A stretch of DNA of 64,000 nucleotides. Source: Diphasiastrum complanatum. Its lineage: Eukaryota > Streptophyta > Lycopodiopsida > Lycopodiales > Lycopodiaceae. A program made the translations under genes and the position numbers. This document shows positions 45,942 to 55,183 of the stretch, piece after piece (positions within the stretch are counted from its first letter, which is position 1; each line of letters opens with the position of its first letter). The notes below the pieces were generated by a model, which made no database searches, was not told the origin of the DNA, and worked only from the letters and a program-made list of their open reading frames with translations. The stretch is taken from assembly GCA_029204225.1 (NCBI GenBank), contig CM055111.1, forward strand, positions 24,551,874 through 24,615,873. The letters are read 5' to 3'.

Positions 45942-46188
45942 GTTAAAATAGCAATGATCGACTTATACAGTGTTTCTTATTTCGACGACACCACGTGTGC
46001 TTAGTTCTAGAGTTATCGGGCCATCTTTCTTTTACGAGCCCTTTGAGTGTTTTTAAGGAACTTATCTTTGTACTTACAAGTAAAGTTGAATATACAGTTT
46101 GTGGAGAGCAATTCTGGGTTCTTGTTGCACTTCACGTTGTGCTGTGGTGATTGATCCGGTCGGGTGTTTTCAATTGTGTTTTCTTAAC
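45942..46188 (+). mobile_element. 5' LTR (247 bp)
   Basis: GTTAAAATAGC start, TTTTCTTAAC end; about 2-3% different from the 3' LTR and from the LTR at 57382-57626. Confidence 0.92.
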
Positions 46189-46189
46189 T

Positions 46190-46202
46190 TGGTATCAGAG
46201 CC
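46190..46202 (+). promoter_or_regulatory. Primer-binding site
   Basis: Perfect TGGTATCAGAGCC one base after the LTR. Confidence 0.92.
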
Positions 46203-47462
46203 CTTGGTGGCTGAAATCACCGGACAAGAACAGAGAGCTGCGAATTCACGAGGGTTTGTTGGCTAGGAAGCACAAAACCAAGTCTGTGGAGATTCGTGGA
46301 ACGGCTCAAAACTGTAAAAAGGATTCAGAGACAGGGAATTGTTGGTTGAATCAGAAAGCAAGCAAAGTTTGAAGCTGAAAAATTCTTCTGGAGGGTTGCT
46401 TGGCATTTGTGATTGGTTTAAATTCAATTGAATATTGTTTGAAGAGCGGTTTGGAGCAGAAGATAGCCTGCAGTATGGCGACCTCAGCCAGTTAGGAGCT
46501 GCAAAGGAAAGCTCAGGGAAAGCCTGAGTAAAGCCCAATATATTCTTTTCTTCAAAATTGCTAGGGTTTCAAGGGACAAAATCTGAGATATCTCCTTGTA
46601 GGAGGTCGTTTTCAAAGCTGTGAGAGGTTGTGAATGAGTGTCCTGTTAGCGCGATTAAGCAGTAGGAAGGTCGCGACTGGCCGTGGAGAAGGAAGGCAGC
46701 CAGTTCGATCCATTTGGAGTTGCCATAGCCTGTGAAGGAGAGAGAAGAACTCCATCGCAGAGAGAGAAGAGAAAGAGAGGTCGCGGGAACCCTCGCGTGC
46801 TCAGTCTAGATTGTCAGCTAGCGGCCCGCAGTGCTCAGTGCTTTGAAGGCCTTTGATCAACGCACAAAAGCGTTGACAGCCGTCCGATTTTAATTCACAC
46901 AGATCGACGATGGTTATTTCACGACAGGTGGGTCGTTGGATCTGAAGGATCCGTTGGATTGAAGTGAAAAAGTTTGAAGGGGTCTGAAGTGCAAAGTGCA
47001 TTGCAACTTCATTAAAAATCTTCAAACTGAAAAAAGAAATTGTTGGGTCCCAAGTTTTTGAAGGGTGAATTTCTTCACACTGAAGAAAGAGTTCAAAAAC
47101 CCAAATTGCCCTTATTCTCACCTCCTTTAGCCTATTTTGGCCAAACGAAAGGCTATAGCCTCCAAACGAAGGGCACCCTGACTGTACCTGCAAGTACGGT
47201 ACACCAAACCAGAGTGATTGTCGTGGAGAAAGTGTTCGAAGTGCGCCAAAAGTGATTTCATGATTCCACTGGGCAGGAAGCTGGGAGTTGGTGACGTGAA
47301 GCATTTTGGAAAACGACGCTAGTTTGGCTTTCGATTTGGCGAAAGAGTGGCGGGTGGCCTAGTAAGCTAAAAATTGTAGGTCATTATTATCGATTTTTGA
47401 CATCGCGGTTGGCTTTAGCATACACTTTATAGCCTACAGGTGAAGTTTTAAGCAGTTCGGAG
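46203..47462 (+). other. Untranslated leader
   Basis: About 1.26 kb without a supported ORF; the minus-strand ORF at 46801-47304 is not supported. The conserved stem-loop module shared with elements F and G is at 47142-47213. Confidence 0.7.
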
Positions 47463-48978
47463 ATGGCAAACATCAATGAGGCAATTTTGGACGATGCAAG
47501 CAAACTTGATGGGGCTTCTAACTACATCTGGAAATTCAAAATGAAAAGCATTTTGATGGAGAAAGAGTTGTGGGAAATCATGGCAGGTATTGAAGTCCGG
47601 CCAAATACCACTCCAGGTGACAGAAGGGCCTTTGATAAGAAGGCGTACAGAACATTATCCTTGATCAATCTTTCAGTGAAAGACCATGTGATCACTCACA
47701 TAAGTGATGCCACGACGGCCAGGGGAGCTTGGGAAGCTCTTAGAATGCAATTTCAAACTTGAAATCCAGTTCGAGCCATGTTCTTGAAGTCGAGATTGAA
47801 CACAGTAAGGATGGAAGAAAGTGAATCAGTGGGATCCATCTTCACCAGGATAAAGGAGCTGAGAGATCAACTTGTGGCGATTGGAGAACCAATCAGAGAT
47901 ATTGAATTGGTACATACCACAATGAGCGGTGTCTCAGAAGGGCTACAGATGTTTGTGAGCGACATTGTTTCGAGGGAGAGGTTGCCTACTTTTGAAGACT
48001 TCCACGAAATCATGTTGCAAGAAGAGCAGCGTCGCGAAGTGGTGAAGTCAAGACAAACCCCATAGGAGGATCAAGCCTTGCTTGCTAAAGGCAAGCAGAA
48101 AGGATGAAAAAGGATTTCTAAGAAATCCAAGGATGATGACGACGAAGGAGAGTCGTCATCAAAAGGAAAAAGAAGAAGAAAGGCAAATGTTACTATTGTC
48201 ACAAACCGGGTCAATGGGCACGCGAGTGTTATAAGAAGAGAGCAAACATAAAGGCGGGAAAAGTGACTCAACAAGGAAAAATTGTCAAAGATGATGGAGA
48301 AGATGACGAGACAAGTGTTTTTTCATCGGCATTGGCATGCCAAGTTGATGATGTTGCCAGATGGTTCATAGACTCAGGCGCCACAAGGCATATGACCGGG
48401 AAACGTGATTGGTTTGAAAAATTCTCACCAATCCATGATGGGGATAAGATCACTCAAGCCAATGGAGAGGAATGCCAGATACAGGGTGTGGGCAATGTAC
48501 CTGTGTAATTTTTTGATGGCAAAATTAAAAAAATCCCTAATGTACTTTATGTTCCTCGACTCAAAAAGAGTTTGCTTTCTGTTGGTGTAATGGCAAATCA
48601 ACATCTTAAAGTTGAATTTGTCAACGATGGATGCCTTATGAAGGATACGAACCACAACCACAAAGTGGTGGCAAAGGGTTATAGAGATAGTAACTGTGGC
48701 CTTTATAAATTGGATGCTACAAAACCAGGTGAATATGGTTTGGCTATCTCAACAGCATCTCAATCCGAGTTGTGGCACAGAAGACTTGGTCATTTAAACT
48801 ATGGGAGCTTGAGATTGATGGCGAAGCTGAAGATGGTAATAGGGTTACCGGCATTGCAGGATGATCATCATGCAACATGTGAAGGATGCATCATGGGAAA
48901 GCATCACAGAGAGACATTCAAGAAAGGTGGAGCTGCAAGAGCTAAGAAACTGCCAAAACTAATTCACAGCGGGAGAGA
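47463..48978 (+). pseudogene. Gag-protease-pre-integrase of the deleted copia
   Basis: The ATG at 47463 (MANINEAILDDASKLDGASN) matches the intact right copy at 56105. Lesions: one codon lost after SNY, stops at 47761, 48063 (TAG where the right copy has CAG) and 48105 (TGA where the right copy has TGG), and a frameshift before the zinc knuckle CYYCHKPGQWAREC. Protease DSGATRHMTG is intact. Pre-integrase WHRRLGHLNYGSL and CEGCIMGKHH follow. The text ends LPKLIHS at 48969, where the first integrase Asp should follow, and instead runs into GGGAGAGAG and the LTR. Confidence 0.9.
48971..48978 (+). promoter_or_regulatory. Polypurine tract
   Basis: GGGAGAGA directly against the 3' LTR start, matching the PPT of element F. 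Confidence 0.75.
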
Positions 48979-49226
48979 GTTAAAATAGCAATGATCAACT
49001 TATACAGTGCTTTCTTATTTCGACGGCACCACGTGTGCTTAGTTCTAGAGTTATTGGGCCATCTTTCTTTTACGAGCCCTTTGAGTGTTTTTAAGGAACT
49101 TATCTTTGTACTTACAAGTAAAGTTGAATATACAGTTTGTGGAGAGCAATTCTGGGTTCTTGTTGCACTTGACATTGTGCTGTGGTGATTGATCCGGTCG
49201 GGTGTTTTCAATTGTGTTTTCTTAAC
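48979..49226 (+). mobile_element. 3' LTR (248 bp)
   Basis: Full-length match to 45942-46188, followed by the target duplication TCTGATA. Confidence 0.92.
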
Positions 49227-49236
49227 TCTGATACCA

Positions 49237-49360
49237 TGTTAGAAATCCATAAATCATAATATGGATGGACAGACTAGGATTCGAACCCAAGACCTCCCTC
49301 ATACCAGATGGGATGCTCTACCACTGAGCTATCCGTCCTGTTTGATAGTTCTTTCCAACA
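49237..49360 (-). mobile_element. 5' LTR of the TRIM (124 bp)
   Basis: TGTTGGAAA start and TTTCTAACA end form near-perfect inverted termini and directly adjoin the PBS. Relative to the 3' LTR it lacks about 20 bases just after TGTTGGAA. It contains the whole tRNA-like sequence. Confidence 0.75.
49267..49338 (-). tRNA. tRNA-like sequence (72 nt) inside the TRIM LTR
   Basis: The seven acceptor pairs all form (GGACGGA with TCTGTCC, one G-U). The D arm is GCTC-loop-GAGC. The T arm forms five pairs around TTCGAAT. Box A (TAGCTCAGTGG) and box B (GGTTCGAATCC) are perfect. The anticodon arm is poor: one mismatch in the stem, and position 33 is C instead of the invariant U. In register the anticodon would be TGG. 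I therefore call it tRNA-like with a likely Pol III promoter, not a working tRNA. Confidence 0.6.
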
Positions 49361-49589
49361 TGAGAAGAATAAAAAGCTATCCAACTTGTCTATAGGGGTT
49401 GATGAGGAAAATCTTCTTGCTTGTGCATTTACAAGTTGTAAATATTATTCTCTAGTATGTACAAACTCGAGCTACATGACATGCACAATGTCTAGATGGT
49501 CATATTTCACTTTGTTCCATTGTATATATCAAAGGTATGTGGTTTCAAAGGATCGATACTTTCCTTATTGATCACGACTACACACCAAG
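49361..49589. other. Unassigned DNA beside the TRIM
   Basis: Open on the plus strand for 87 codons but without a recognisable motif. It contains 'actcgagctacatg', a short phrase seen also in the LTRs at 10775 and 25715. Confidence 0.3.
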
Positions 49590-50040
49590 CTCTTCAAATT
49601 CTAATGTTTACTTCAAGACAATGTAGCAGTCTTTTATCATAATCACTTTATATGTGGATGACACGTTGCTCTTCGGCAACAATATTGATCTGATAAAAGA
49701 AGGCAAGTTAATGCTATTTTCTGAATTTGACATGACCGATCTAGGTGAAGCTCGTTTTTGCCTTGGTATTCAAATCCACAGAGACAGAAATCAAAAGTTG
49801 ATTTACATTACTCAACAGAGGTACATCAACAATATGTTAGTCATATATAATCTGATTAATTGCAAGTTAGCCCTCTCACCAATAGAACCAGGTCTCAAAT
49901 TATCGAGAGACCAGTGTCCCCGAACAATCAAAGAGAAGGAATATATGCGAGAGTATTCTTATCATTCGATAATAGGATATCTTAGGTACACCATGATCTG
50001 TACTTCGTGACTAATTATTTGTCTGATAATTCAATGTATT
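49590..50040 (+). pseudogene. Copia RT fragment
   Basis: The text is NSNVYFKTM (stop) QSFIIITLYVDDTLLFGNN, then EFDMTDLGEARFCLGIQIHRDRNQKLIYITQQRY and NLINCKLALSPIEPGLKLS, ending near GYLRYTM. It is the same family as 38180-39222 and supplies part of the RT thumb that fragment lacks. Both sides are truncated. Confidence 0.87.
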
Positions 50041-50083
50041 ACTGTTTGGCTACGTAATCACTGTAGTACTGATGATTTCAAAG

Positions 50084-51057
50084 TTAGTTACTATAAATGA
50101 ACCTATCAAGTGCTTCTGACTTGTTGTGAATGAAGTAGACTCTGACAAACTTACTATAGTCATCAATGAAGGTGATGTAGTACTTCAAACTCCCCACTGA
50201 GATCACATCAAATGGTTCACAGATGTTTAAATGTACTAGCTCTAGAATCTTTGTTGTTTTGTAGGAGTTTCCGGTACTGTGATAGTTCCATGTGCGCTTG
50301 CTTGATACAATGCCATTGAGTTCATGTGGCATAGTCTTCTGTGCCATATAACATCTGCCGAATCATGTGTTTGATGTGCTTGATCTACAGGTAGGCGTAC
50401 CTTTAAATGATACAAGTTAACCTTTCTTCTACCTTGAGTAATCAGTGTATTGAGCTTGGTCAGAAGTGTCCTTATGATCAAGGTGCTCACGAGCTTAGAC
50501 TTCTTTTCGAAACTCGATCACTACCTTTTCGAGATTCTGTTGGATCCTTTGCTAGCAACGTTTAGGTGTCTGCAAAGATATTGGTAAAGCTCGTAGCAGG
50601 TACGTAAGCTGCTTATCAGCTGATACTGCATTCTCTATTCTGGCATTCTGTAATAAAAAGAAATAGATCCTTCATCTCTTTGATAAAGGAGGTGAGCTCT
50701 CTGCCATTCCATCGCAAGTTTGTCAGATGATATTCAAGAAGCATGATCTGACTATGTGATTTCGTCTGAAATCTCATAAGCAATGCATCCCACATCTCTC
50801 TTGCATTGGAGAGTGTAATCATGTCAAGTGTGAGGCTATCTTCGATGGATGATGACAACACGACTACTGCCTTGTCATTTCTTTCTCTCCATTCGCGTAG
50901 CTCCTTGTTTGTAGTTGTTGGCATTTCCATCTACCCAGAGCCACAATCCTTCTCCCCCCAGAATGAGAGAGGTCTTCACCTTCCATACTAGGAAGTTAGA
51001 CCTGGTTGAATTGAGGATTGTGCAGATCTTCAATTGTATATTGCTTATTGAAGCCAT
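50084..51057 (-). pseudogene. Copia gag and integrase-start fragment (left direct copy)
   Basis: On the minus strand gag begins MASISNIQLKICTILNSTRSNFLVWKVKTS (listed in part: MASISNIQ, SNFLVWKVKTS) at 51057. After a frame change, gag continues (LREWRERNDKAVVVLSSSIE). A deletion removes the zinc knuckle and protease. Pre-integrase (VIWHRRLCHMNSM) and integrase start (LELVHLNICEP, YITFIDDYSKFVRVYF) follow to 50084. The right copy at 59063-59874 lacks the integrase part because the inverted block joins there. Confidence 0.82.
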
Positions 51058-51185
51058 TGTTGTGAACTGAGTTCCTAGTTGTTACTGGTTCCTTGTCTAA
51101 ATGCTTTGCCTCATGGATCCTGACAGCTTTGTAGCTATATCAGGCTGCAATAAGCTCTAACAACTAGAGCTTTGATAGAGCATGA

Positions 51186-51198
51186 GGCTCTGATACCA
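51186..51198 (-). promoter_or_regulatory. Primer-binding site (left copy)
   Basis: Perfect minus-strand TGGTATCAGAGCC. A second near-identical site (TGGTATCAGAGCG) lies inside the LTR end at 51237-51249. Confidence 0.8.
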
Positions 51199-51972
51199 CT
51201 GTTGGACTCAACCGGGGTAAGCTAGAACGTCAAACGCTCTGATACCATTGAACGATAGTTAGAGAGTCAGATGGAATTCGGATCTGATTGCCAGTTATTA
51301 CCATTTGTGTTAGTCCTACAATCCTTTAAAGTATAGATAGGCACTGCTGACCTACGTTTAAATTATTTCAGCATTCAACAAGATTGAACTAGAGTGCAAA
51401 ATAGGTAAAACAACTGAATCAGATACACAAACAATAAGCAGACAATAAATCATTTGAGATCAGACAATTTAGAACAATATGTTCATAACAGCTACAACAT
51501 TATCTATTGATCCTCTTTGTTCAAAGCATTGTGTGACAAAACCTACACAACGAGTCAGTGTGAGAGAAGCTATGTCTCTCACGAACTATGTCTCGCTTAC
51601 TAGCGGACTTCTATGATCTCTCTAGATCTCTCTCTGATACTTACTTGTATCTTCTTCTTATTACAATCTGTGTGTGTGGCAAAACGGTGCATACATAATC
51701 ATCATATGTTAAGAATAACATCTTGATGGATAGATTAAACAATCTAAAACTAATCACATATTACAAAAACAACTGATTAGGCACATCCTCAAGTTCCCTT
51801 GGATGATATCATCATTATCAAATCAGGAGATTTTACTTTATGATACTTCCTTGATTTTCCCTGTACTTGGAACGTGAAGAAGCGAAAGTATTCGGTCTTC
51901 TAGTGTCCCGAATATCGGTTGTTCACATCATTTGGCCTTTAGGATGGTCCTGACAGCTTTATCTTCATCCCG

Positions 51973-52160
51973 TCATCCGACCTTCAGCCTTTCGGTTGAG
52001 CTTCTCCCATCCGCGAATATTTCTCCTTCATCTTCGAGGTCTTCAGCTGAAACCATTAAGTTGGCGGTTACTCCCTGTGGGTAGACTCTGTGGATTTCAG
52101 CATGTGGAGATTCAAGATCTAGCAAAGCTTTGGTAATAGAAACATTTCGTTTCTTCAATA

Positions 52161-52165
<5 letters not shown>
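51973..52165 (-). other. Conserved unidentified short ORF in the LTR (left copy)
   Basis: [15 protein letters not shown] through [10 protein letters not shown] stays open in both duplicates (other copy at 60775-60957), despite several amino-acid differences. No family was recognised. It may simply be sequence that has not yet acquired stops. Confidence 0.35.
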
Positions 52166-52194
<29 letters not shown>

Positions 52195-52195
52195 T
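52158..52195. repeat. (TA)n microsatellite, about 38 bp
   Basis: Imperfect TA run with one TTA break; the homologous tract at 60959-61094 is about 3.5 times longer. Confidence 0.95.
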
Positions 52196-52401
52196 AAGGC
52201 CTTCAACATCAGTGGCATTGTTCAGTAAATATGCCATCAAGCAATATTTTTGACGGATGTGGATGCGACAATTTTAGTCCAAAATTTTGGCTATATATTG
52301 GATGCGCTAGCAGGAAATCTAGTTTGCTTCAGTGTGATTACATACAAGGCTTTTTTGCGGTGGATCAAACACCAAGTGGAGTTGGAGCACATGTTTTTTG
52401 A

Positions 52402-52878
52402 TTGTGCACTCATTTTGAAATTTTGACTGAGCAAGAGATAACAATGCTAACGGGAAGGATGTTGGCTTCAAAGCCACTTGATCTTTCTAGCCTCCTGACC
52501 GTGCCTATTCCGGTTACATCAGATGCTACACCAGCAGTCCAAGTAGCAGCTACCACTGCTATGGAGATTGATGATGCACCATCCGAATCAGATATAGTTC
52601 CAACCGTGGCTATGGATACAGATGTTGCTGTTGCTGCTGCTGTTGATCCTTCAAAGCCAGCATCTGCTTCCACATCCCAGAAGCAACAAAGTGCATCTAC
52701 CTCGAATGTTGATGCAACTCAATTGAATACATCAAAAAAGGCACGAGAAGCTGTTGAAGGCAACACTGGGGCACCTGTTGAAGATGAAGATAAAAAATCA
52801 TTAAATTTCTTGTGCAGACAACCATATGTTTCCAAGGCAAAGGGGATAAAATCTTCACCGGGTGCACAATCATTATAA
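52402..52878 (+). other. Unidentified 158-codon ORF
   Basis: Low-complexity Ala/Thr/Asp-rich text (MEIDDAPSESD, VAMDTDVAVAAAVDPS) without a recognisable domain. Its last ~30 codons overlap, antisense, a better-supported minus-strand fragment (52790-53021), so at least that end is not real coding. It could be a captured fragment of a host gene. Confidence 0.25.
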
Positions 52879-53021
52879 TCTCGTTGCTTTTCTAGAGCTG
52901 CGTGAGATGCAGCGGCCCCTTGCGCGGTGGAAGAACGACGAAGGAGGTCCTGACGAGAGGGATCAGCAATGAGAACATCTCCTAGAATATGAATTTCATC
53001 ACACGAGAGAACAAGGTCAAC
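52790..53021 (-). pseudogene. Non-LTR-type RT-associated C-terminal domain fragment
   Basis: The minus strand is open with VDLVLSCDEIHILGDVLIAD, PSRQDLLRR, PGEDFIPFALETYGCLHKKF. The pattern D(I/L)VL...GDV(V/L)IADP(T/S)R.DL...F.P.A.ETYG resembles a domain I recall from the C-termini of some plant reverse-transcriptase-like proteins and a restriction-nuclease-like fold. The assignment is from memory of the motif only. It sits at the truncated 3' end of the minus-strand copia. Confidence 0.4.
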
Positions 53022-53044
53022 TCAATGCACTACTTATAGATGTA

Positions 53045-55183
53045 AGGCCATAAAGTGCTTTGTGTAGTTTACATACCTTCTGTTCTTGCCCTTTTGCCAT
53101 GAAGCCCTACGATTGGACCATGTAAACTTCTTCCTCTAAGTCACCATTCAAAAATGCAGACTTCACATCCATTTGATGGATCTTCCACCCAAAATGAGAT
53201 GCTAAGGCAATGATAAGGCGTAGCGTAGTCCACTTAGCCATTGGAGCAAATGTCTCTTCATAGTCAATTCCTTTGGTTTGCTCATAAACCTTCACTACTA
53301 GGCATGACTTATACTTTGCTATTGTGCCATCCGCATGAAACTTTGTTCTAAACACCCATTTCTTGTCAATAGGTTTCTTTCCAAGTGGTAGATCAACCAA
53401 CTCCCATATATCATGTCTGTGGATGGATTCTATCTCTTCTTCCATTGCCCTTTGCCACTCTTTGTGATCTTTTGCCTCATCAAAGGTTGATGGCTCTCGA
53501 CACTTCAAAATGTTAGTCATTAGGGCATAGTTCACATGATAATGATCGGGAGACTTCCTTTCCTGTGTTGATCTTCTCACTTCGCTTTGTGTGCTAGATC
53601 CTGTTTGATTTAGCTTTGCGTCCTTCATGATCTTTTCATACCATTTTGGTATCTTAGATTCAGGTGATACACTACGTGGAGAGTACGTATCCCAAGGAGT
53701 GTCCAAGTAATGTCTCTTACTTCCAACCGGTTTCTCCTTTATTGCTCCTATTGGCAAGTACCTCCCCCTAGGCTCTTGAATAGGTGGTGTTCTTTCATAC
53801 TCGCCCTCTTGACTATCATCTTCACGTGCATCATTTTGTGGAGCATCTTCTTCATTTTCTTCCTCCAGAATTGTGGGAAGTCTCTTGATGCTTTCACCAC
53901 TTGCATGGTCTTCATCTTCATACCTATGCATTTCATCAAAGATCACATCTTTGCTAATGTGAATCTTGTTCATTACAGGATCAAAACACCTGTAGGCTTT
54001 CGTTCTTTCATCATAACCGACAAAGATACACTTGATTGCTTTGGCATCAAGTTTCTTTCACTCCTCCTTTGGCACATGTACATAGGCCTTACATCCAATG
54101 ACACGAAACTTGTCGATTTTTGGCTTTATTCCAATAAATGCTTCTTCAGGAGTCACATTTGGAACTGCAATTGTAGGGCTCATGTTTTGCAAGAACGTTG
54201 CCACACTACACGCTTCCGACCAAAGTGAATCAGTCAAGTTCATTTGCTTCATCATGGAGCGTGCAGTCTCCATAATAGTTTTAACTTTCCTTTCAACTAC
54301 ACCATTAGTATGCGGCGTGTGTGACTGTGTGAATTGTCTTTTAATGTCGTGTTCTTTGCAAAAGTCTTCAAAATCATCAGATTTGTATTTGCACCCTCTA
54401 TCAGACTTAGCACTTTGATGCGTGCATCTAGTTGGTTCTCTACCAAAGTTTTGAACTCCTTAAAGCGAGCAAAAGTGTCAGATTTCTTCTTCAAGAAATA
54501 AATCCATGTCCTTCTGGAGTAATCATCTATGAAAGTCATAAAATAATATATTTCCCCAACGACATGGTCTTCATTGGGCCGCACAGGTCGCTGTGAATTA
54601 GTTCTAGTGGTTTCTTAGCTCTTGCAGCTCCCCCTTTCTTGAATGTCTCTCTGTGATGCTTTCCCATGATGCATCCTTCACATATTGCATGATGATCATC
54701 CTACAATGCCGGAAACCCTATTACCATCTTCAGCTTCTCAATCAATCTCAAGCTCCCATAGTTCAAATGACCAAGTCTTCTATGCCACAACTCGGATGGA
54801 GATGTTGTTGAGATAGCCAAACCATATTCACCTGGTTTTGCAGCATCCAACTTATAAAGGCCACAATTACTATCTCTATAACCCTTCACCACCACTTTGT
54901 GGTTGTGGTTCGTATCCTTCGTAAGGCATCCATCCTTGACAAATTCAACTTTAAGATGTTGATTTGCCATTACACCAACAGAAAGCAAACTCTTTTTGAG
55001 TCCAAGAACATAAAGTACATTAGGAATGTTTATAATTTTGCCATCAGGAAACTGCATAGGTACATTGCCCACACCCTGTATCTGGCATTCCTCTCCATTG
55101 GCTTGAGTGACCTTATCCCCATCATGGATTGGTGGAAACTTTTCAAACCAATCACGTTTCCCGGTCATATGCCTTGTGGCGCC
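53045..55183 (-). pseudogene. Protease end, integrase and RT of the right copia
   Basis: 55168-54701: pre-integrase (LGLKKSLLSVGVMANQ, WHRRLGHLNYGSL). 54584-54297: integrase (GEIYYFMTFIDDYSRRTWIY). A frameshift replaces the second Asp region. 54273-54058 and 53973 onward: integrase C-terminus (FRVIGCKAYVHVPKEE). Then the linker and RT (KKWVFRTKFHADG, IDYEETFAPMAKW, HQMDVKSAFLNGDLEEEVYM). A stop after MVQS precedes KVCKLHKALYGL. RT is cut before the YVDD box. Confidence 0.88.

Larger units (their letters stand above)
45942..49226 (+). mobile_element. Internally deleted copia (LTR-gag-protease-LTR), 3285 bp
   Basis: Two LTRs (45942-46188 and 48979-49226), both GTTAA...TTAAC, differ at about six positions. 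TCTGATA flanks both ends (45935-45941 and 49227-49233) as a target duplication. PBS at 46190, leader, gag, protease and pre-integrase follow, then a jump straight to the polypurine tract at 48971. Integrase core, RT and RNase H are cleanly missing, so it could move only with proteins supplied by another element. The related copy at 53045-57626 retains more of pol. Confidence 0.9.
45738..49360 (-). mobile_element. TRIM-type mini LTR retrotransposon with tRNA-like LTR, split by a copia
   Basis: Minus-strand order: 5' LTR 49360-49237, PBS beginning TGGTATCAGA at 49236, [copia insertion 49226-45942], rest of PBS (GAGCC) and about 100 bases of non-coding interior (45941-45836), a run of eight G (45835-45828), then the 3' LTR from 45827, truncated near 45738 by gypsy integrase. 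Short LTRs, an iMet PBS, a PPT and no coding capacity are the defining features of TRIM elements. The LTR ends are TGTTGGAA and TTTCTAACA. A partial second copy is at 57627-57830. Confidence 0.72.
51200..52206 (-). mobile_element. Copia LTR, about 1 kb (left copy)
   Basis: The minus strand ends GAGTCCAACA beside the PBS. The proposed start is TGTTGAAGGCC at 52206. It includes a (TA)n tract and a conserved short ORF. Collinear with 60002-60958. Confidence 0.45.

Noticed and set aside
46801-47304. 167-codon minus-strand ORF (and its counterpart near 56147-56628)
   Set aside because: Lies in the non-coding leader of the copia. It is open in both duplicates only in parts and has no family features.
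49267-49338. A functional tRNA gene (in-register anticodon TGG, Pro)
   Set aside because: The anticodon stem has a mismatch and position 33 is not U. It lies inside a TRIM LTR with a truncated sister copy, so it is called tRNA-like.
53710-54418. Plus-strand ORFs of 172 and 106 codons
   Set aside because: Antisense of integrase and RT of the minus-strand copia.
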